From: an uncultured Eubacteriales bacterium
GTDB lineage: Bacteria > Bacillota > Clostridia > Christensenellales > CAG-138
Assembly (NCBI GenBank): GCA_902798825.1
Contig: CADBYI010000011.1
Location: 124,001 to 188,000, forward strand
Direction: 5' to 3'
DNA: 64,000 nucleotides
The notes beneath the pieces are model-generated. The model saw nothing but the letters and a program-made list of their open reading frames with translations. It ran no database searches and had not been told where the DNA came from. This document shows positions 34,174 to 43,558 of this stretch, one piece after another (the stretch's first letter is position 1; each line of letters begins with the position of its first letter). Both the position numbers and the translations under genes were made by a program.

Positions 34174-35154
34174 TTACCACAGGGAGTTCTCGGAGAACTT
34201 CTTGCTGGTGGTGTTGGCGATGATCAGCAGCACCACGTTGATGATGGAATTGAACAGGCCGATGGCCGTGGCATAGGCCTGATCCGGCACGCCGGTCAAA
34301 CCGCGCTTGTACACGTAGGTGGAGATGAGCTCGGAAACCGCCAGGTTGCCGTCGGTCTGCATAAGCAAAGCCTTCTCATAGCCCACGCCCATGAGGCCGC
34401 CGATGGACATGATGAGCATGACGCTGACCATGGGCATGATGGCGGGCAGATCCACGTGCATGACCCGCTGGAACCGGGTGGCGCCGTCCAGGATGGCCGC
34501 CTCATGCTGCTGCGGGTCCACGTTGGACAGGGCCGCGATGTAGATGATGGCGCTCCAGCCAAAGTCCTGCCAGTTGCTGGAGAGGATGTACATGGGCCTG
34601 AAGGCCTTGCTCTCCAGGAAGTAGGAGTAGCGCTCGCCGCCGAAGTGGGCCGCGATGTTGTTCACGAGACCGTAGCGGCCGAAGAACAGGGTCAACATAC
34701 CGACCAACACCACCAGGGAGATGAAGTGGGGGCCGTTGAAGATGGTCTGCAGCACCTTCGCCGTCTTCTTGCCCTTCATGGCGTTGAGCATGAGGGACAC
34801 GATGATGGGCAGCGGGAAGCCGATGACGAAGCCGATGATGCAGATGAGGAAGGTGTTCTTCATCAGGGGCCAGAACTGGGGATCGGAGAAGAACCGCTCG
34901 AAGTTCTGGAACCCGACCCAGATGGTGGAATCGGAGAGGATCTTGTCGCCGGGCATGAAGTCCTGGAAGGCGATGAGCACGCCGTAGATGGGCAGGTAGT
35001 TGAACAGGAACACGATCAGCACCGCCGGCAGGATCATCAGCAGATAGGGGGAGTTGTCCTTGAAGTAGCGGATGCGCTTCTCCCTTGTCATCTTTTTCCT
35101 GGGCGCCTTTTCCTTCTTGGTCAGCGCCGGTTGTTTCATGGTTTTTGCTTCCAT
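34174..35154 (-). CDS. Carbohydrate ABC transporter permease (LplB type)
   Basis: 326-residue permease with a basic N-terminus, about six spans beginning YLLMILPAVLIVFLFNYLPIYG, the typical GFQNFERFF segment and an EAA loop reading HEAAILDGATRFQRVMHVDLP (quoted in part, about 228-247). It is the partner of the LplC-type permease. It follows the ATPase gene by ten bases. Confidence 0.93.
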   Translation of the reverse strand: MEAKTMKQPALTKKEKAPRKKMTREKRIRYFKDNSPYLLMILPAVLIVFLFNYLPIYGVLIAFQDFMPGDKILSDSTIWVGFQNFERFFSDPQFWPLMKNTFLICIIGFVIGFPLPIIVSLMLNAMKGKKTAKVLQTIFNGPHFISLVVLVGMLTLFFGRYGLVNNIAAHFGGERYSYFLESKAFRPMYILSSNWQDFGWSAIIYIAALSNVDPQQHEAAILDGATRFQRVMHVDLPAIMPMVSVMLIMSIGGLMGVGYEKALLMQTDGNLAVSELISTYVYKRGLTGVPDQAYATAIGLFNSIINVVLLIIANTTSKKFSENSLW

Positions 35155-35164
35155 GCCGACCTCC

Positions 35165-36319
<1,155 letters not shown>

Positions 36320-36358
36320 CCTTCTGTTTCCTCCTTCTGGGTTCCTTTCCGATTTGAT

Positions 36359-36371
36359 TTACAAATGTGAA
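36359..36371. promoter_or_regulatory. LacI-type operator-like half-palindrome
   Basis: TTACAAATGTGAA resembles the perfect site TTACAAATTGTAA at 36457-36469. It would lie in the 5' leader of the sugar operon. Confidence 0.35.
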
Positions 36372-36407
36372 ATCGCGCACAATTCTACTTATGCTCTATT
36401 CACTTGC

Positions 36408-36436
36408 ATTATATAGATATCTTTACATTCTGTCAA
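36408..36436 (-). promoter_or_regulatory. Perfect-consensus promoter of the fructan operon
   Basis: Minus-strand TTGACA (36436-36431), 17 bp, TATAAT (36413-36408): an exact match to the housekeeping consensus. Such strength implies tight repression when the sugar is absent; the -35 lies within an inverted repeat (36423-36447). Confidence 0.85.
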
Positions 36437-36447
36437 CACTAATGTGA
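36423..36447. promoter_or_regulatory. Inverted repeat over the -35 of the fructan operon
   Basis: TTACATT (36423-36429) and AATGTGA (36441-36447) are inverted with one mismatch and enclose the -35 hexamer; a likely site of competition between repressor and polymerase. Confidence 0.45.
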
Positions 36448-36456
36448 ACTTTTTCT

Positions 36457-36469
36457 TTACAAATTGTAA
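36457..36469. promoter_or_regulatory. Palindromic operator candidate in the lacI/ABC divergent region
   Basis: TTACAA-A-TTGTAA is a perfect 6-1-6 inverted repeat between the two divergent promoters. Confidence 0.5.
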
Positions 36470-36536
36470 TATTTTTGACGAAAGCGCCGGTTTTCACGGG
36501 ATATGCGATCCGTTGCATGTTTACATTTTGCACATC

Positions 36537-36565
36537 TTGATTTTTTGTATATGATATGATATAGT
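36537..36565 (+). promoter_or_regulatory. Promoter of the LacI-family regulator
   Basis: TTGATT (36537-36542) and TATAGT (36560-36565) with 17 bp spacing, 40 bases before the regulator ATG. Confidence 0.65.
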
Positions 36566-36604
36566 AAAATACAAGCAAAATAACAGGAAAAAGGAATCGT
36601 CGGT

Positions 36605-37636
36605 ATGGCATTGAAACGGGTCACCATTCAGCAAATCGCGGACGCCTGCGGATTGAGCCGCAACACGGTCTCCAAGGTCTTCAACAACCGGGGCGCCGTG
36701 CCGGAGGCCACGAAAAAGGCCGTGATCCAAAAGGCCCAGGAGCTGGGCTACTATCAGCTGCCCGAGGAGGGCCACATGGCGCCTGCCGACGGCCAGGGCC
36801 GCAACATCGCCCTGTTGACCCAGTCCCAGCCCCTGAACCACAACTTCGGTTCCTTCTTCGTCACCGGGTTCACGGATCAGATCTGTCGGGCGGGGTATAC
36901 CCTGAAAATGTATGAGATATCCCCCGAGGAGCTGGCAAATCGGGCCCTGCCCCCCCACCTGCTGCTGAAGGACACGGCGGGCATCCTGGGCATCGAGCTC
37001 TTCGACAAAGGGTATTTGGACATGCTCTGCTCCGTGGGGCTGCCCACCATCTTCATGGATTCCTTTGCGGACGCGGGCCGCAACTTTCTGGGCAGCGATC
37101 TGGTCTGCATGGAAAACTATTCCAGCTCCATCGCCCTCACCAAGCGGCTCATGGAAGCCGGGGCAAGGGAGATCGGCTTCGTGGGGGACATCACCCACTG
37201 CATGAGCTTCGAGGAGCGGTGGATGGGCTATCAGGCGGCCCTGACGGAGGCGGGCCTCTCCCCCAGCCTGGCCTGCTCCATTTTGGCCGAGGACAGCGAC
37301 GACTATGGGGACGTGGATTGGGTGCTGGACAGGCTCTCCGCCATGCCCCATATGCCCGACGCCTTCGTATGCGCCAACGACTATCTGGCCATCCACCTGA
37401 TGTCCGCCCTCAAGCGAAAGGGGCTGTCCATCCCCGAGGACGTGATGATCACGGGCTTCGACGGCTCCCCGGAATCCGCCATCGTGGAGCCCCAGCTGAC
37501 CACCGCCGCCATCCCCAGCGCGGACATCGGCCGGGTCACGGCGGACATCCTGTTGAACCGCATCCAGAACCCGGACCGCCCCTTCCTGCGCACCTACGTC
37601 AAAACCACGCCGATCTTCCGCGGCAGCACCCGGTAA
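36605..37636 (+). CDS. LacI-family transcriptional regulator of the fructan locus
   Basis: 343 residues: an N-terminal LacI helix-turn-helix (TIQQIADACGLSRNTVSKVF, about 6-25) and a periplasmic-binding-protein-like sensor domain (about 65-340) with CANDYLAIHLMSALKRKG and SIPEDVMITGFDGSPES, the usual core of LacI/GalR proteins. It is divergent from the ABC-GH32-fructokinase operon across a 285-bp region holding a perfect promoter and several TTACA/TGTAA repeats, so it is the likely repressor or inducer-responsive regulator of that operon. Confidence 0.92.
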   Translation: MALKRVTIQQIADACGLSRNTVSKVFNNRGAVPEATKKAVIQKAQELGYYQLPEEGHMAPADGQGRNIALLTQSQPLNHNFGSFFVTGFTDQICRAGYTLKMYEISPEELANRALPPHLLLKDTAGILGIELFDKGYLDMLCSVGLPTIFMDSFADAGRNFLGSDLVCMENYSSSIALTKRLMEAGAREIGFVGDITHCMSFEERWMGYQAALTEAGLSPSLACSILAEDSDDYGDVDWVLDRLSAMPHMPDAFVCANDYLAIHLMSALKRKGLSIPEDVMITGFDGSPESAIVEPQLTTAAIPSADIGRVTADILLNRIQNPDRPFLRTYVKTTPIFRGSTR

Positions 37637-37664
37637 GGGTCGGCCCTCCTCCTGAAAACAGAAA

Positions 37665-37694
37665 AAAGGCCCACGGAAAAATCCGTGGGCCTTT
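37665..37694. terminator. Bidirectional terminator between lacI and the DUF4179 gene
   Basis: AAAGGCCCACGGA (37665-37677) and TCCGTGGGCCTTT (37682-37694) form a perfect 13-bp stem with an AAAA loop, flanked by A-rich and T-rich DNA. Confidence 0.8.
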
Positions 37695-37706
37695 CCTATG
37701 GGACAA

Positions 37707-39386
37707 TCAGAATCCGAACAGCTTTTGGTACGCCCCGTGCTGGGCGTCGCCGGGGATGAAGTCCGACTTGTGGAGGGTGAAGGTGACTTCGCTGCCGTTA
37801 TAAGCGACCGTTACGTCGAAGCTGTCGGGGAGGAGCCGCAGGGCGGGCGCGTAGAGCCAGAAGCCGATGCGGTTGTTTTTCTGGTCATAGCCGCCCATGA
37901 AGTCGTTGGGGGTCTGGATATAGTTGGTGTGGTTGTTCAGCTTCACGCCGTTCAGCGTGACAACGGGCTGCCGGTCCATGCCATAGAGGGGCTTGTCCAC
38001 GGCCTCGTCCGTCTCCACCACCAGGCCGAAGTACCCGGCCCAGCCGTTGAAGTAGATGACCTCTGAAACGGTGAAGGTGTCCGCCTTGGCGCTCACCTTG
38101 GCCATATAGTCCGTGCCGTAGTCCGGGGCCGAGAGCTCCATGCTCTCCTTCCGCCAGGCCTCGTACTCCGCCTGGTCCTTGGGCCCGGTGACCTTTCCCG
38201 TGGCCCACTCGATGCGGAAGACCACGCCCACCAGGGACACCAGGGATTCCCTGGGCAGGTTCCCGTCGTCATAGGGGAAGTAGGCCCGGTAGATGCCGTG
38301 GTGGACGCCGTTCTCGTCGTCGGAGGCGCTGACGAACTCGAACTCGTAGAGCATGCCGTCCACCGCCACCCAAAGGCCTTCGTCGTAGGTATCGTAGGGG
38401 GCGCTGGGGTGGTCCTTGCCCGCGGGCCAGGCGGGGTCCAGGGTGTCCACGTAGTAGATAAAGTGGTCCGCCAGGGCGATCTCCTCCACCAGATATCCGC
38501 GGCCGGTCACGTTCACGGGGATGGTCTCGTCCGGGATGGCATCGATGACGGCGCCGATGGCGCTCACCTCCTGAAGCTGGGTCTGGCGCAGCTGCTCATA
38601 CTTTTCCTGGGTGAAGTCGTAGGTCAGGGTGAAAGCTTCGCCGTTGAGCTTGCCGGTGAGGGTGAAGGTGGTCCCGGCCCGGAGGGGATTCCCCGCCAGG
38701 GGGAAGGTCAGGTAGTTGGTGTCGCTATCGTCCATGCTCCAGGCCTCAAAGGGCGTGGGCGTGACACGGTTCCAGTGGTTCTGCTCCCATTCCATCTCCG
38801 CCTTGGTCTTCAGGGGCTCCCCGCCATCGATGCTGAGCCGGATCTCGGTCAGGCCGTAGGGCACGGGCTTGGCCCCCTCCACGATGAGGTAGCAGGCCAG
38901 CTGGTCGAACTCCGTTCGGGAGATCAGGCTGTCCAGCCGCACCGTGAGCCCGCTCGCCTGGGCGGTCACGTCGATGTCCGGGATGGTGTCCGGCAGCCAC
39001 TTGCCCTCCTCGTCGGCCTGAAACTGGGCGTAGGTGATGTAGGGGGACGGCACGGGCACGCTATTGCCCGGCAGCTCCACCGTCTCCGGTACCCCCTGCC
39101 CTTCCAGCACCGCCTGATAGGAGGCGATGGCGGTTTGGGCCCGGTTCCGGGCGCCGATCATGGCGTTGATGCCGATGGCCAGGGCCGTGCCGGCCATGAG
39201 CAGGATGGCCGCGGCGATAAGGATGGTCAGCGTCCGCTTCCTCACCCGCCGGGGGACGCTGACGGGCGCGCGCCGCGCCACGGGTTCCTCTATCTCGTTC
39301 AGCTCCCGCATACGGTCGACCATGCGCGCCTTGAAGCTGTCGGACGCGCGCACCTGGTCAAAGGCGCTGCTGTATCTGTCTTCCAT
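37707..39386 (-). CDS. Anti-sigma factor-like membrane protein with DUF4179 domain
   Basis: 559 residues. A cytosolic N-terminus of about 50 residues (MEDRYSSAFDQVRASDSFKARMV is its start, quoted in part) is followed by one membrane span (LTILIAAAILLMAGTALAIG, about 52-71), and a large extracellular region rich in aspartate and aromatic residues with the DUF4179-type ITYAQFQADEEGKW and later TFTLTGKLNGEAFTLTYDFT segments. Such proteins are encoded with ECF sigma factors and hold them at the membrane. The gene overlaps the sigma gene by 29 bases. Confidence 0.8.
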   Translation of the reverse strand: MEDRYSSAFDQVRASDSFKARMVDRMRELNEIEEPVARRAPVSVPRRVRKRTLTILIAAAILLMAGTALAIGINAMIGARNRAQTAIASYQAVLEGQGVPETVELPGNSVPVPSPYITYAQFQADEEGKWLPDTIPDIDVTAQASGLTVRLDSLISRTEFDQLACYLIVEGAKPVPYGLTEIRLSIDGGEPLKTKAEMEWEQNHWNRVTPTPFEAWSMDDSDTNYLTFPLAGNPLRAGTTFTLTGKLNGEAFTLTYDFTQEKYEQLRQTQLQEVSAIGAVIDAIPDETIPVNVTGRGYLVEEIALADHFIYYVDTLDPAWPAGKDHPSAPYDTYDEGLWVAVDGMLYEFEFVSASDDENGVHHGIYRAYFPYDDGNLPRESLVSLVGVVFRIEWATGKVTGPKDQAEYEAWRKESMELSAPDYGTDYMAKVSAKADTFTVSEVIYFNGWAGYFGLVVETDEAVDKPLYGMDRQPVVTLNGVKLNNHTNYIQTPNDFMGGYDQKNNRIGFWLYAPALRLLPDSFDVTVAYNGSEVTFTLHKSDFIPGDAQHGAYQKLFGF

Positions 39387-39876
39387 GATTGCCTCCTTCC
39401 AATAGGGCTTTGAGCTTTTTCCGGGCCCGGGACAGCCGGGAGCTGACGGTGCCCTCGGGCTCCTTCAGCAGATGGCCGATCTCCTTCACGCCGTAGCCCT
39501 CGTAGTAGTAGAGATACACGGCGTACCGGTCCTGGGTCGGCAGGGTCTGGACCGCGTCGATGACCTCGTAGGTTTCGTCCCCATATTCACCGGCGACGGT
39601 CTCGTCCAGGGGCAGCGTCCCGTGGCGGCTCTGGGCCCTAAGGTCCGTCAGACACAGGTTCACCGCCACCCGTATGAGCCAGGCCTTCTCGTGGGCCGGG
39701 CTCTCGAAGATGGGCCGCCGGCGCATGAGCCGCTCGAATACCATCTGCACGATGTCCTCCGCCGCGGGCAGGCTTTTCACCCGGTTCAGGGCGATCCGAA
39801 GCAGCATATCCGAATAGGTCTCCACAATGCGGACGATGTCGCCGTCAGATAGGTATTTGTCTTTTCTTTTCTCCAT
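39358..39876 (-). CDS. ECF-type RNA polymerase sigma factor (module 1)
   Basis: 172 residues. Region 2 (about 20-85: YSDMLLRIALNRVKSLPAAEDIVQ...FERLMRR) binds core polymerase and the -10 element, region 4 (about 110-162: LPTQDRYAVYLYYYEGYGVKEIGHLL then SSRLSRARKKLK) binds the -35. No region 1 or 3, as expected for group 4 sigma factors. It overlaps the DUF4179 anti-sigma gene downstream; its own target promoter is unknown. Confidence 0.9.
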   Translation of the reverse strand: MEKRKDKYLSDGDIVRIVETYSDMLLRIALNRVKSLPAAEDIVQMVFERLMRRRPIFESPAHEKAWLIRVAVNLCLTDLRAQSRHGTLPLDETVAGEYGDETYEVIDAVQTLPTQDRYAVYLYYYEGYGVKEIGHLLKEPEGTVSSRLSRARKKLKALLEGGNHGRQIQQRL

Positions 39877-39935
39877 GTCCGCCTCCTTTCGCCACTAATA
39901 CGTCGGAACGGGGTATTTCCTTGCAGAGGAATTTA

Positions 39936-40083
39936 TTAAAAGCATGCACCCTTTCTTGAAAGAAAGGGTGCAACCCAAAGAACTTTTAAGAATACTAAGA
40001 TTTAGGGAACGGTCCAGTTTAACCCGGTTTGCTTTTCTTTTTGCGCCGCTTTTTCTTTTCTCACGAAAAGAAAAAGCGGCAAA
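39936..40083 (+). repeat. Dispersed poly-pyrimidine hairpin element, copy 2
   Basis: Hairpin GCACCCTTTCTT/AAGAAAGGGTGC, the linker AACCCAAAGAACTTTTAAG, a weakly paired middle section and CTTTTCTTTTTGC followed by a 16-bp stem GCCGCTTTTTCTTTTC/GAAAAGAAAAAGCGGC. The blocks recur in order at 16153-16322 and inverted at 61823-61940. Confidence 0.75.
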
Positions 40084-40094
40084 AGAAATCCCAA

Positions 40095-40739
40095 TTATCC
40101 CCCCGCCTTGGTCTTCTCCCGCTCGAAGCGCTCGGCCAGGACCTTGGTGGTCAGATACGCCGTGATGGCGTCGATGGCCATGGGGTTTTTGCCGCCCCGC
40201 ATGATGGCGAAGTCCGCGTCGTTGATGTAGTCCTTGATATACTTTTCGAACATGGGCTTCACGGTGGCCAGATACTGCTCGGAAATGTTCTCGATGGTCC
40301 GGCCCCGGCTCTTGATGTCCCGGAAGATCCGGCGCAGGAGGCACACGTCGATGTCCACGTGCATATACACCTTCAGGGCCATCATCTCGCAGAGCCGCTT
40401 GTCGTAGAAGATGTGGATGCCCTCCAGGATCAGGACCTCGGGCGGATAGATCAGCTCCTGGGAATCTTCCCTAAGGTGCCGGGCGTAGTTGTACCCCTTG
40501 CGGGTGATGGGCTGGCCCGCGGAGAGGGTCTTGAGGTCCTCGATCATCTCATCATAGTTGAAGATGGTGGGCTCGTCATAATTGAGGTGCACCCGCTCCT
40601 CGAAAGGTATCTCCGGAAAGCTCTTGTAATAGCAGTCCTGGCCGATGATCTCACAGCTGCAGGACAGGGCCTCCTTGATCCGCCGTGCCAGGGTGCTTTT
40701 GCCGCTGCCGGATGCGCCGCATACGCCTACGATGATCAT
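40095..40739 (-). CDS. udk: Uridine kinase-like P-loop NTPase
   Basis: 214-residue cytosolic kinase phosphorylating uridine/cytidine in pyrimidine salvage. P-loop GASGSGKSTLA (about 9-19), QDCYYKSFPEIPFEERVHLNYDEP (quoted in part), the LILEGIHIFYD Walker-B-like stretch (about 103-113) and the lid RRIFRDIKSRGR match uridine kinase. Some family members with this pattern act on other nucleosides, so the substrate is likely but not certain. The ATG at 40739 has GGGGGAACGGGA upstream and a separate promoter at 40769-40796. Confidence 0.88.
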   Translation of the reverse strand: MIIVGVCGASGSGKSTLARRIKEALSCSCEIIGQDCYYKSFPEIPFEERVHLNYDEPTIFNYDEMIEDLKTLSAGQPITRKGYNYARHLREDSQELIYPPEVLILEGIHIFYDKRLCEMMALKVYMHVDIDVCLLRRIFRDIKSRGRTIENISEQYLATVKPMFEKYIKDYINDADFAIMRGGKNPMAIDAITAYLTTKVLAERFEREKTKAGG

Positions 40740-40768
40740 TCCCGTTCCCCCTTATATCCGTTTGCACC

Positions 40769-40796
40769 ATTGTACCACAAATCGACAGCTTTGCAA
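40769..40796 (-). promoter_or_regulatory. Promoter of udk
   Basis: Minus-strand TTGCAA (40796-40791) and TACAAT (40774-40769) spaced by 16 bp, 30 bases upstream of the ATG. It lies downstream of the structured element at 40850-41039, so that element is not part of the udk leader from this promoter. Confidence 0.6.
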
Positions 40797-40849
40797 CGGA
40801 AACCGACGCCCAGAAGATGAAATGACGCGCACCACAGGGGATGCGCGTC

Positions 40850-41039
40850 AGGCTGTCGAAAAAGGCGGCAGACCATTTGCGGCAAAGATGAACAAGGGGA
40901 TACAGGTAGGTAGAAATGGCGCAAACCGCCATTTCTTTTTAAAGATGCCGCAAATTAACGGCGTTTTCGCCCTCTCGCAGTACCTTTGTACAGCTTCGGG
41001 GCGAAGAACGCCGTTTCTGCCATCCTTTGCTGACAGCCT
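40850..41039 (-). ncRNA. Structured palindromic element with covarying stems, copy A
   Basis: 190 nt bounded by inverted ends AGGCTGTC / GACAGCCT. Read on the minus strand: linker AAAGGATGGCAGAA; stem ACGGCGTT/AACGCCGT with an inner CGCCC/GGGCG helix and GTAC/GTAC tip; stem TTTGCGGCA/TGCCGCAAA enclosing hairpin GAAATGGCG/CGCCATTTC; linker AAATGGTCTG. Each stem has a base-paired but different counterpart in copy B at 56096-56282. It is flanked by 14-bp direct repeats AAATGACGCGCACC (40820-40833 and 41045-41058), each part of a small hairpin. It fills the 349-base gap between the beta-propeller and udk genes, where I see no protein gene. Confidence 0.7.
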
Positions 41040-41088
41040 TCTCTAAATGACGCGCACCCTTTGAGGTGCGCGCCGTTATTCATACATC

Positions 41089-42951
41089 TCAATATCTGCT
41101 GGTGAGCTGACGGGAAAGGGCCTGGTTGCAGAGGGCGATGCCGCTCTTGTGGAAGATCAGGGCCTGCTCCCCGACGAACAGGACCCGCAGCTCCCGCTGC
41201 TCCGCCTCGTTGTGGTCGTAGAACACCTGGGTCTCTCCCCGAAGGGTGATGTTCCCCTCCTCGTCGATCAGGTAAGGGTACACGTTCTGCCCCGCCGGGA
41301 TCGCCAGCCGATTGGTGTCCGGATCGAAGGCCAGCCGGGACAGGTCCTCCGGCAGGGGGCCCAGCTCCCCGTTCCGGGTCCGGACGCTCCCCAGGGCCTC
41401 CAATTGGGCGCCCAGCGCCACCAGCTGCAGCGTCCCGTCGGCGCTGAGCAGCAGCCCCCGCTGATCCGTCAGCCGGACGAAGGCGTCCCCGGCGACGGCC
41501 AGGGACCTATCCCCTGCGGCCGTAAGGTAGTGGAGACCATCCGCCGTCAGGACCGCGGCCCCGTCCCCGTACACCTGGCCCCAGCTGACTTGGCCCACGC
41601 CCCGGGCCGCAGCGCCGCCCGTTTCGTTTAGCTCCTCGTCCAGAGTCAAAAATTCCGCGTCGCTGCCGTTCTGCAGCAGCAGGGCGAACCCCTCCCCTCC
41701 CAGGGCGGAAAGGACGGTCCCGGGCCGGGTGCTTTCCGAGGCCAGCGTCAGTCCCTGATCCCCCAGGGACAGGACGTACAGCTCGGTTTTCTCCTCTCCG
41801 GCCCACAGCAGCAGCCGATCGTCCCCGGTCTCCACGGCCCCCCGAACCGGCGAAAGCAGGGCCAGCCGGGCGGAGAAGTCGTCCCCCTGCCCCGGCTCAT
41901 AGACGGTGATCAGGGCGAAGGTGTCTCCGGGTCGCTCCCGATCCAGCAGCACCCGATCGAAGTCCAGCCGCGCCCCGTTCACCCAGGGCAAGGGCTCCTC
42001 CTCGGTGGCGGCGTAGAGGGAAAGGATATAGAGCCGACCGTTCATCTCCCAGGCCCCCAGCAGCGTCCCGCTCTGGGTCATGTCCGGCAGATGCTTCGGG
42101 GATTTCCAGTCGCTCACGTCGAAGCGCAGCAGCTCCGTCTCCCCGTTTCGGGTCCGCAGGGCCAGCAGCTCCCCATCGATCCAGAAGACGTTCTCCACCT
42201 GGGTCCCCTTCTCCCGCAGGGTCAGGGAAAACAGGTTGCTGATCTTCCGATCCGCGTATTCCACGATATGTACCTGCTCCAGGGTGGGCAGGAACACGGC
42301 ATAGAGATCATCCCGCCGGATGACCTTCCCCCGGGGATAGGCTGCGGTCTCGGCCGCCTCCCCGGCGGCGGTACCTTCGGTCGCCGCGGGCAACTGGGTC
42401 GGCGCAGCGGTGCCGGCGGCCTTGGCCTGGGCCAGGGGCGCTTCGGCCTGGTTTTCCGCCCCAGGCACCCCGGCGTCCTCCCGCAGGGTGTCGAAGCGGA
42501 CGGCGTTCTCCACCTCCGCCTCGTCCAAGGCAAAGTGGGTGCCCTGGGGCGCCTCCTCTGCGGGGGCCGCCAGCATCATGGCGGGGAATTCGGTGGCGGC
42601 TGGGGCCGTGTCCGCCTCCGCCTCGTATAGAATGGTTTCCTCCTCAAGGGATTCGGCGGCCAAGTCCGCCGCGCCCTCCGTCTCCACGGACGCCTCCGCC
42701 ACGGCCGTCCCCTTGCCCAGACCTCTGCTCCGGGTGTAGAGCATCACGGAGCCCATGCCCACGCCGATGCACAGCAGGATGCCGGCGGCTGCGGCCACGA
42801 ACCTGGCCCAGGTGGGGAAGGCCCTGACCTTCTGCTCCGCCTGCTGGGCCTGTTCCGCGGCCCACTTGGCCTCCAGCTCCTGCAGCAGCTCCTGCCGGGG
42901 ATGGATCCGGTCGTTCGACTGGGTATACTCTTTTTCAAACTGCCGGTTCAT
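41089..42951 (-). CDS. Membrane-anchored beta-propeller protein, probable anti-sigma partner
   Basis: 620 residues: about 45 cytosolic residues rich in Q/E/A, one membrane span (FVAAAAGILLCIGVGMGSVML, quoted from about 51-71), an acidic alanine-rich stalk (about 80-195) and a C-terminal beta-propeller domain (Beta_propel type; blades with KVIRRDDLYAVFLPT, GRLYILSLY, NRLAIPAGQNVYPYLID). It follows an ECF sigma gene with an ATGA overlap, which suggests it restrains that sigma factor. The ATG at 42951 is preferred over GTG 42954 because of spacing from GGAGG. Confidence 0.8.
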   Translation of the reverse strand: MNRQFEKEYTQSNDRIHPRQELLQELEAKWAAEQAQQAEQKVRAFPTWARFVAAAAGILLCIGVGMGSVMLYTRSRGLGKGTAVAEASVETEGAADLAAESLEEETILYEAEADTAPAATEFPAMMLAAPAEEAPQGTHFALDEAEVENAVRFDTLREDAGVPGAENQAEAPLAQAKAAGTAAPTQLPAATEGTAAGEAAETAAYPRGKVIRRDDLYAVFLPTLEQVHIVEYADRKISNLFSLTLREKGTQVENVFWIDGELLALRTRNGETELLRFDVSDWKSPKHLPDMTQSGTLLGAWEMNGRLYILSLYAATEEEPLPWVNGARLDFDRVLLDRERPGDTFALITVYEPGQGDDFSARLALLSPVRGAVETGDDRLLLWAGEEKTELYVLSLGDQGLTLASESTRPGTVLSALGGEGFALLLQNGSDAEFLTLDEELNETGGAAARGVGQVSWGQVYGDGAAVLTADGLHYLTAAGDRSLAVAGDAFVRLTDQRGLLLSADGTLQLVALGAQLEALGSVRTRNGELGPLPEDLSRLAFDPDTNRLAIPAGQNVYPYLIDEEGNITLRGETQVFYDHNEAEQRELRVLFVGEQALIFHKSGIALCNQALSRQLTSRY

Positions 42952-43454
42952 CACGCATCCTCCTTCAGGACCTTGCGCAGGGCCTCCCGGGCCCGGTGCA
43001 GGTGGGACTTCACGGTGGAGGGCTTGGTGTCCATCATGCGGCCGATCTCCTCCACGGAATATCCCTCATAATAGAACAGGTGCACGGCGGTGCGATACTT
43101 CTCCGGCAGGCCCATGACGGCGGTGTACACGGTGTCGTCCGTGTCGTCCTGGGTGGACAGGGTCTCCAAAGGCTCGGCCCCGGCCCCGTGGCGGCGGTCG
43201 GCCCGGGTCAGCAGGCTGTTGCTGGAACGGATGGCCGCGGTGATGAGCCAGGCCTTCTGGTGCTCCTGGTCCCGGAACTCCGGCTGTCGGCGCAGGCACC
43301 GAAAGAACACGTCCTGCAGCACGTCCTCCGCGTCCGAGCGGTTTTTGGTGCGCACCAGGGCCAGCCGGTAGATCATGTCGGCATAGGCCTCGTAGAGGGG
43401 GCCCAGCTCCAGCGGCACGGCTCCGTTCCCCACGGGTATCGTCCTGTCTTCCAC
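42951..43454 (-). CDS. ECF-type RNA polymerase sigma factor (module 2)
   Basis: 167 residues. Region 2: YEAYADMIYRLALVRTKNRSDAEDVLQDVFFRCLRR (about 21-56, quoted in family terms by its DAEDVLQDVF core); region 4: LPEKYRTAVHLFYYEGYSVEEIG (core YEGYSVEEIG) and STVKSHLHRAREAL. The product is close in length and layout to the sigma factor at 39358. Its stop codon overlaps the start of the beta-propeller gene. Confidence 0.9.
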   Translation of the reverse strand: MEDRTIPVGNGAVPLELGPLYEAYADMIYRLALVRTKNRSDAEDVLQDVFFRCLRRQPEFRDQEHQKAWLITAAIRSSNSLLTRADRRHGAGAEPLETLSTQDDTDDTVYTAVMGLPEKYRTAVHLFYYEGYSVEEIGRMMDTKPSTVKSHLHRAREALRKVLKEDA

Positions 43455-43524
43455 CCCATGCTCCCTTCTTCATCTACAACACCCCGCAACGGGTCAAAGG
43501 GTTGCGGGGGGAGAAATGATTTCT

Positions 43525-43558
43525 ATTATCGGGAGGGGGCAAGCCCCTCCCCTGCAGT
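43525..43558. repeat. GGGGAGGGGC-type palindrome
   Basis: GGGAGGGGG-CAAG-CCCCTCCC lies just downstream of the YARHG gene on its minus strand, without a T-run. A second hairpin CCGCAAC/GTTGCGG precedes it (about 43485-43506). The palindrome matches those at 3233 and 48120. Confidence 0.5.
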
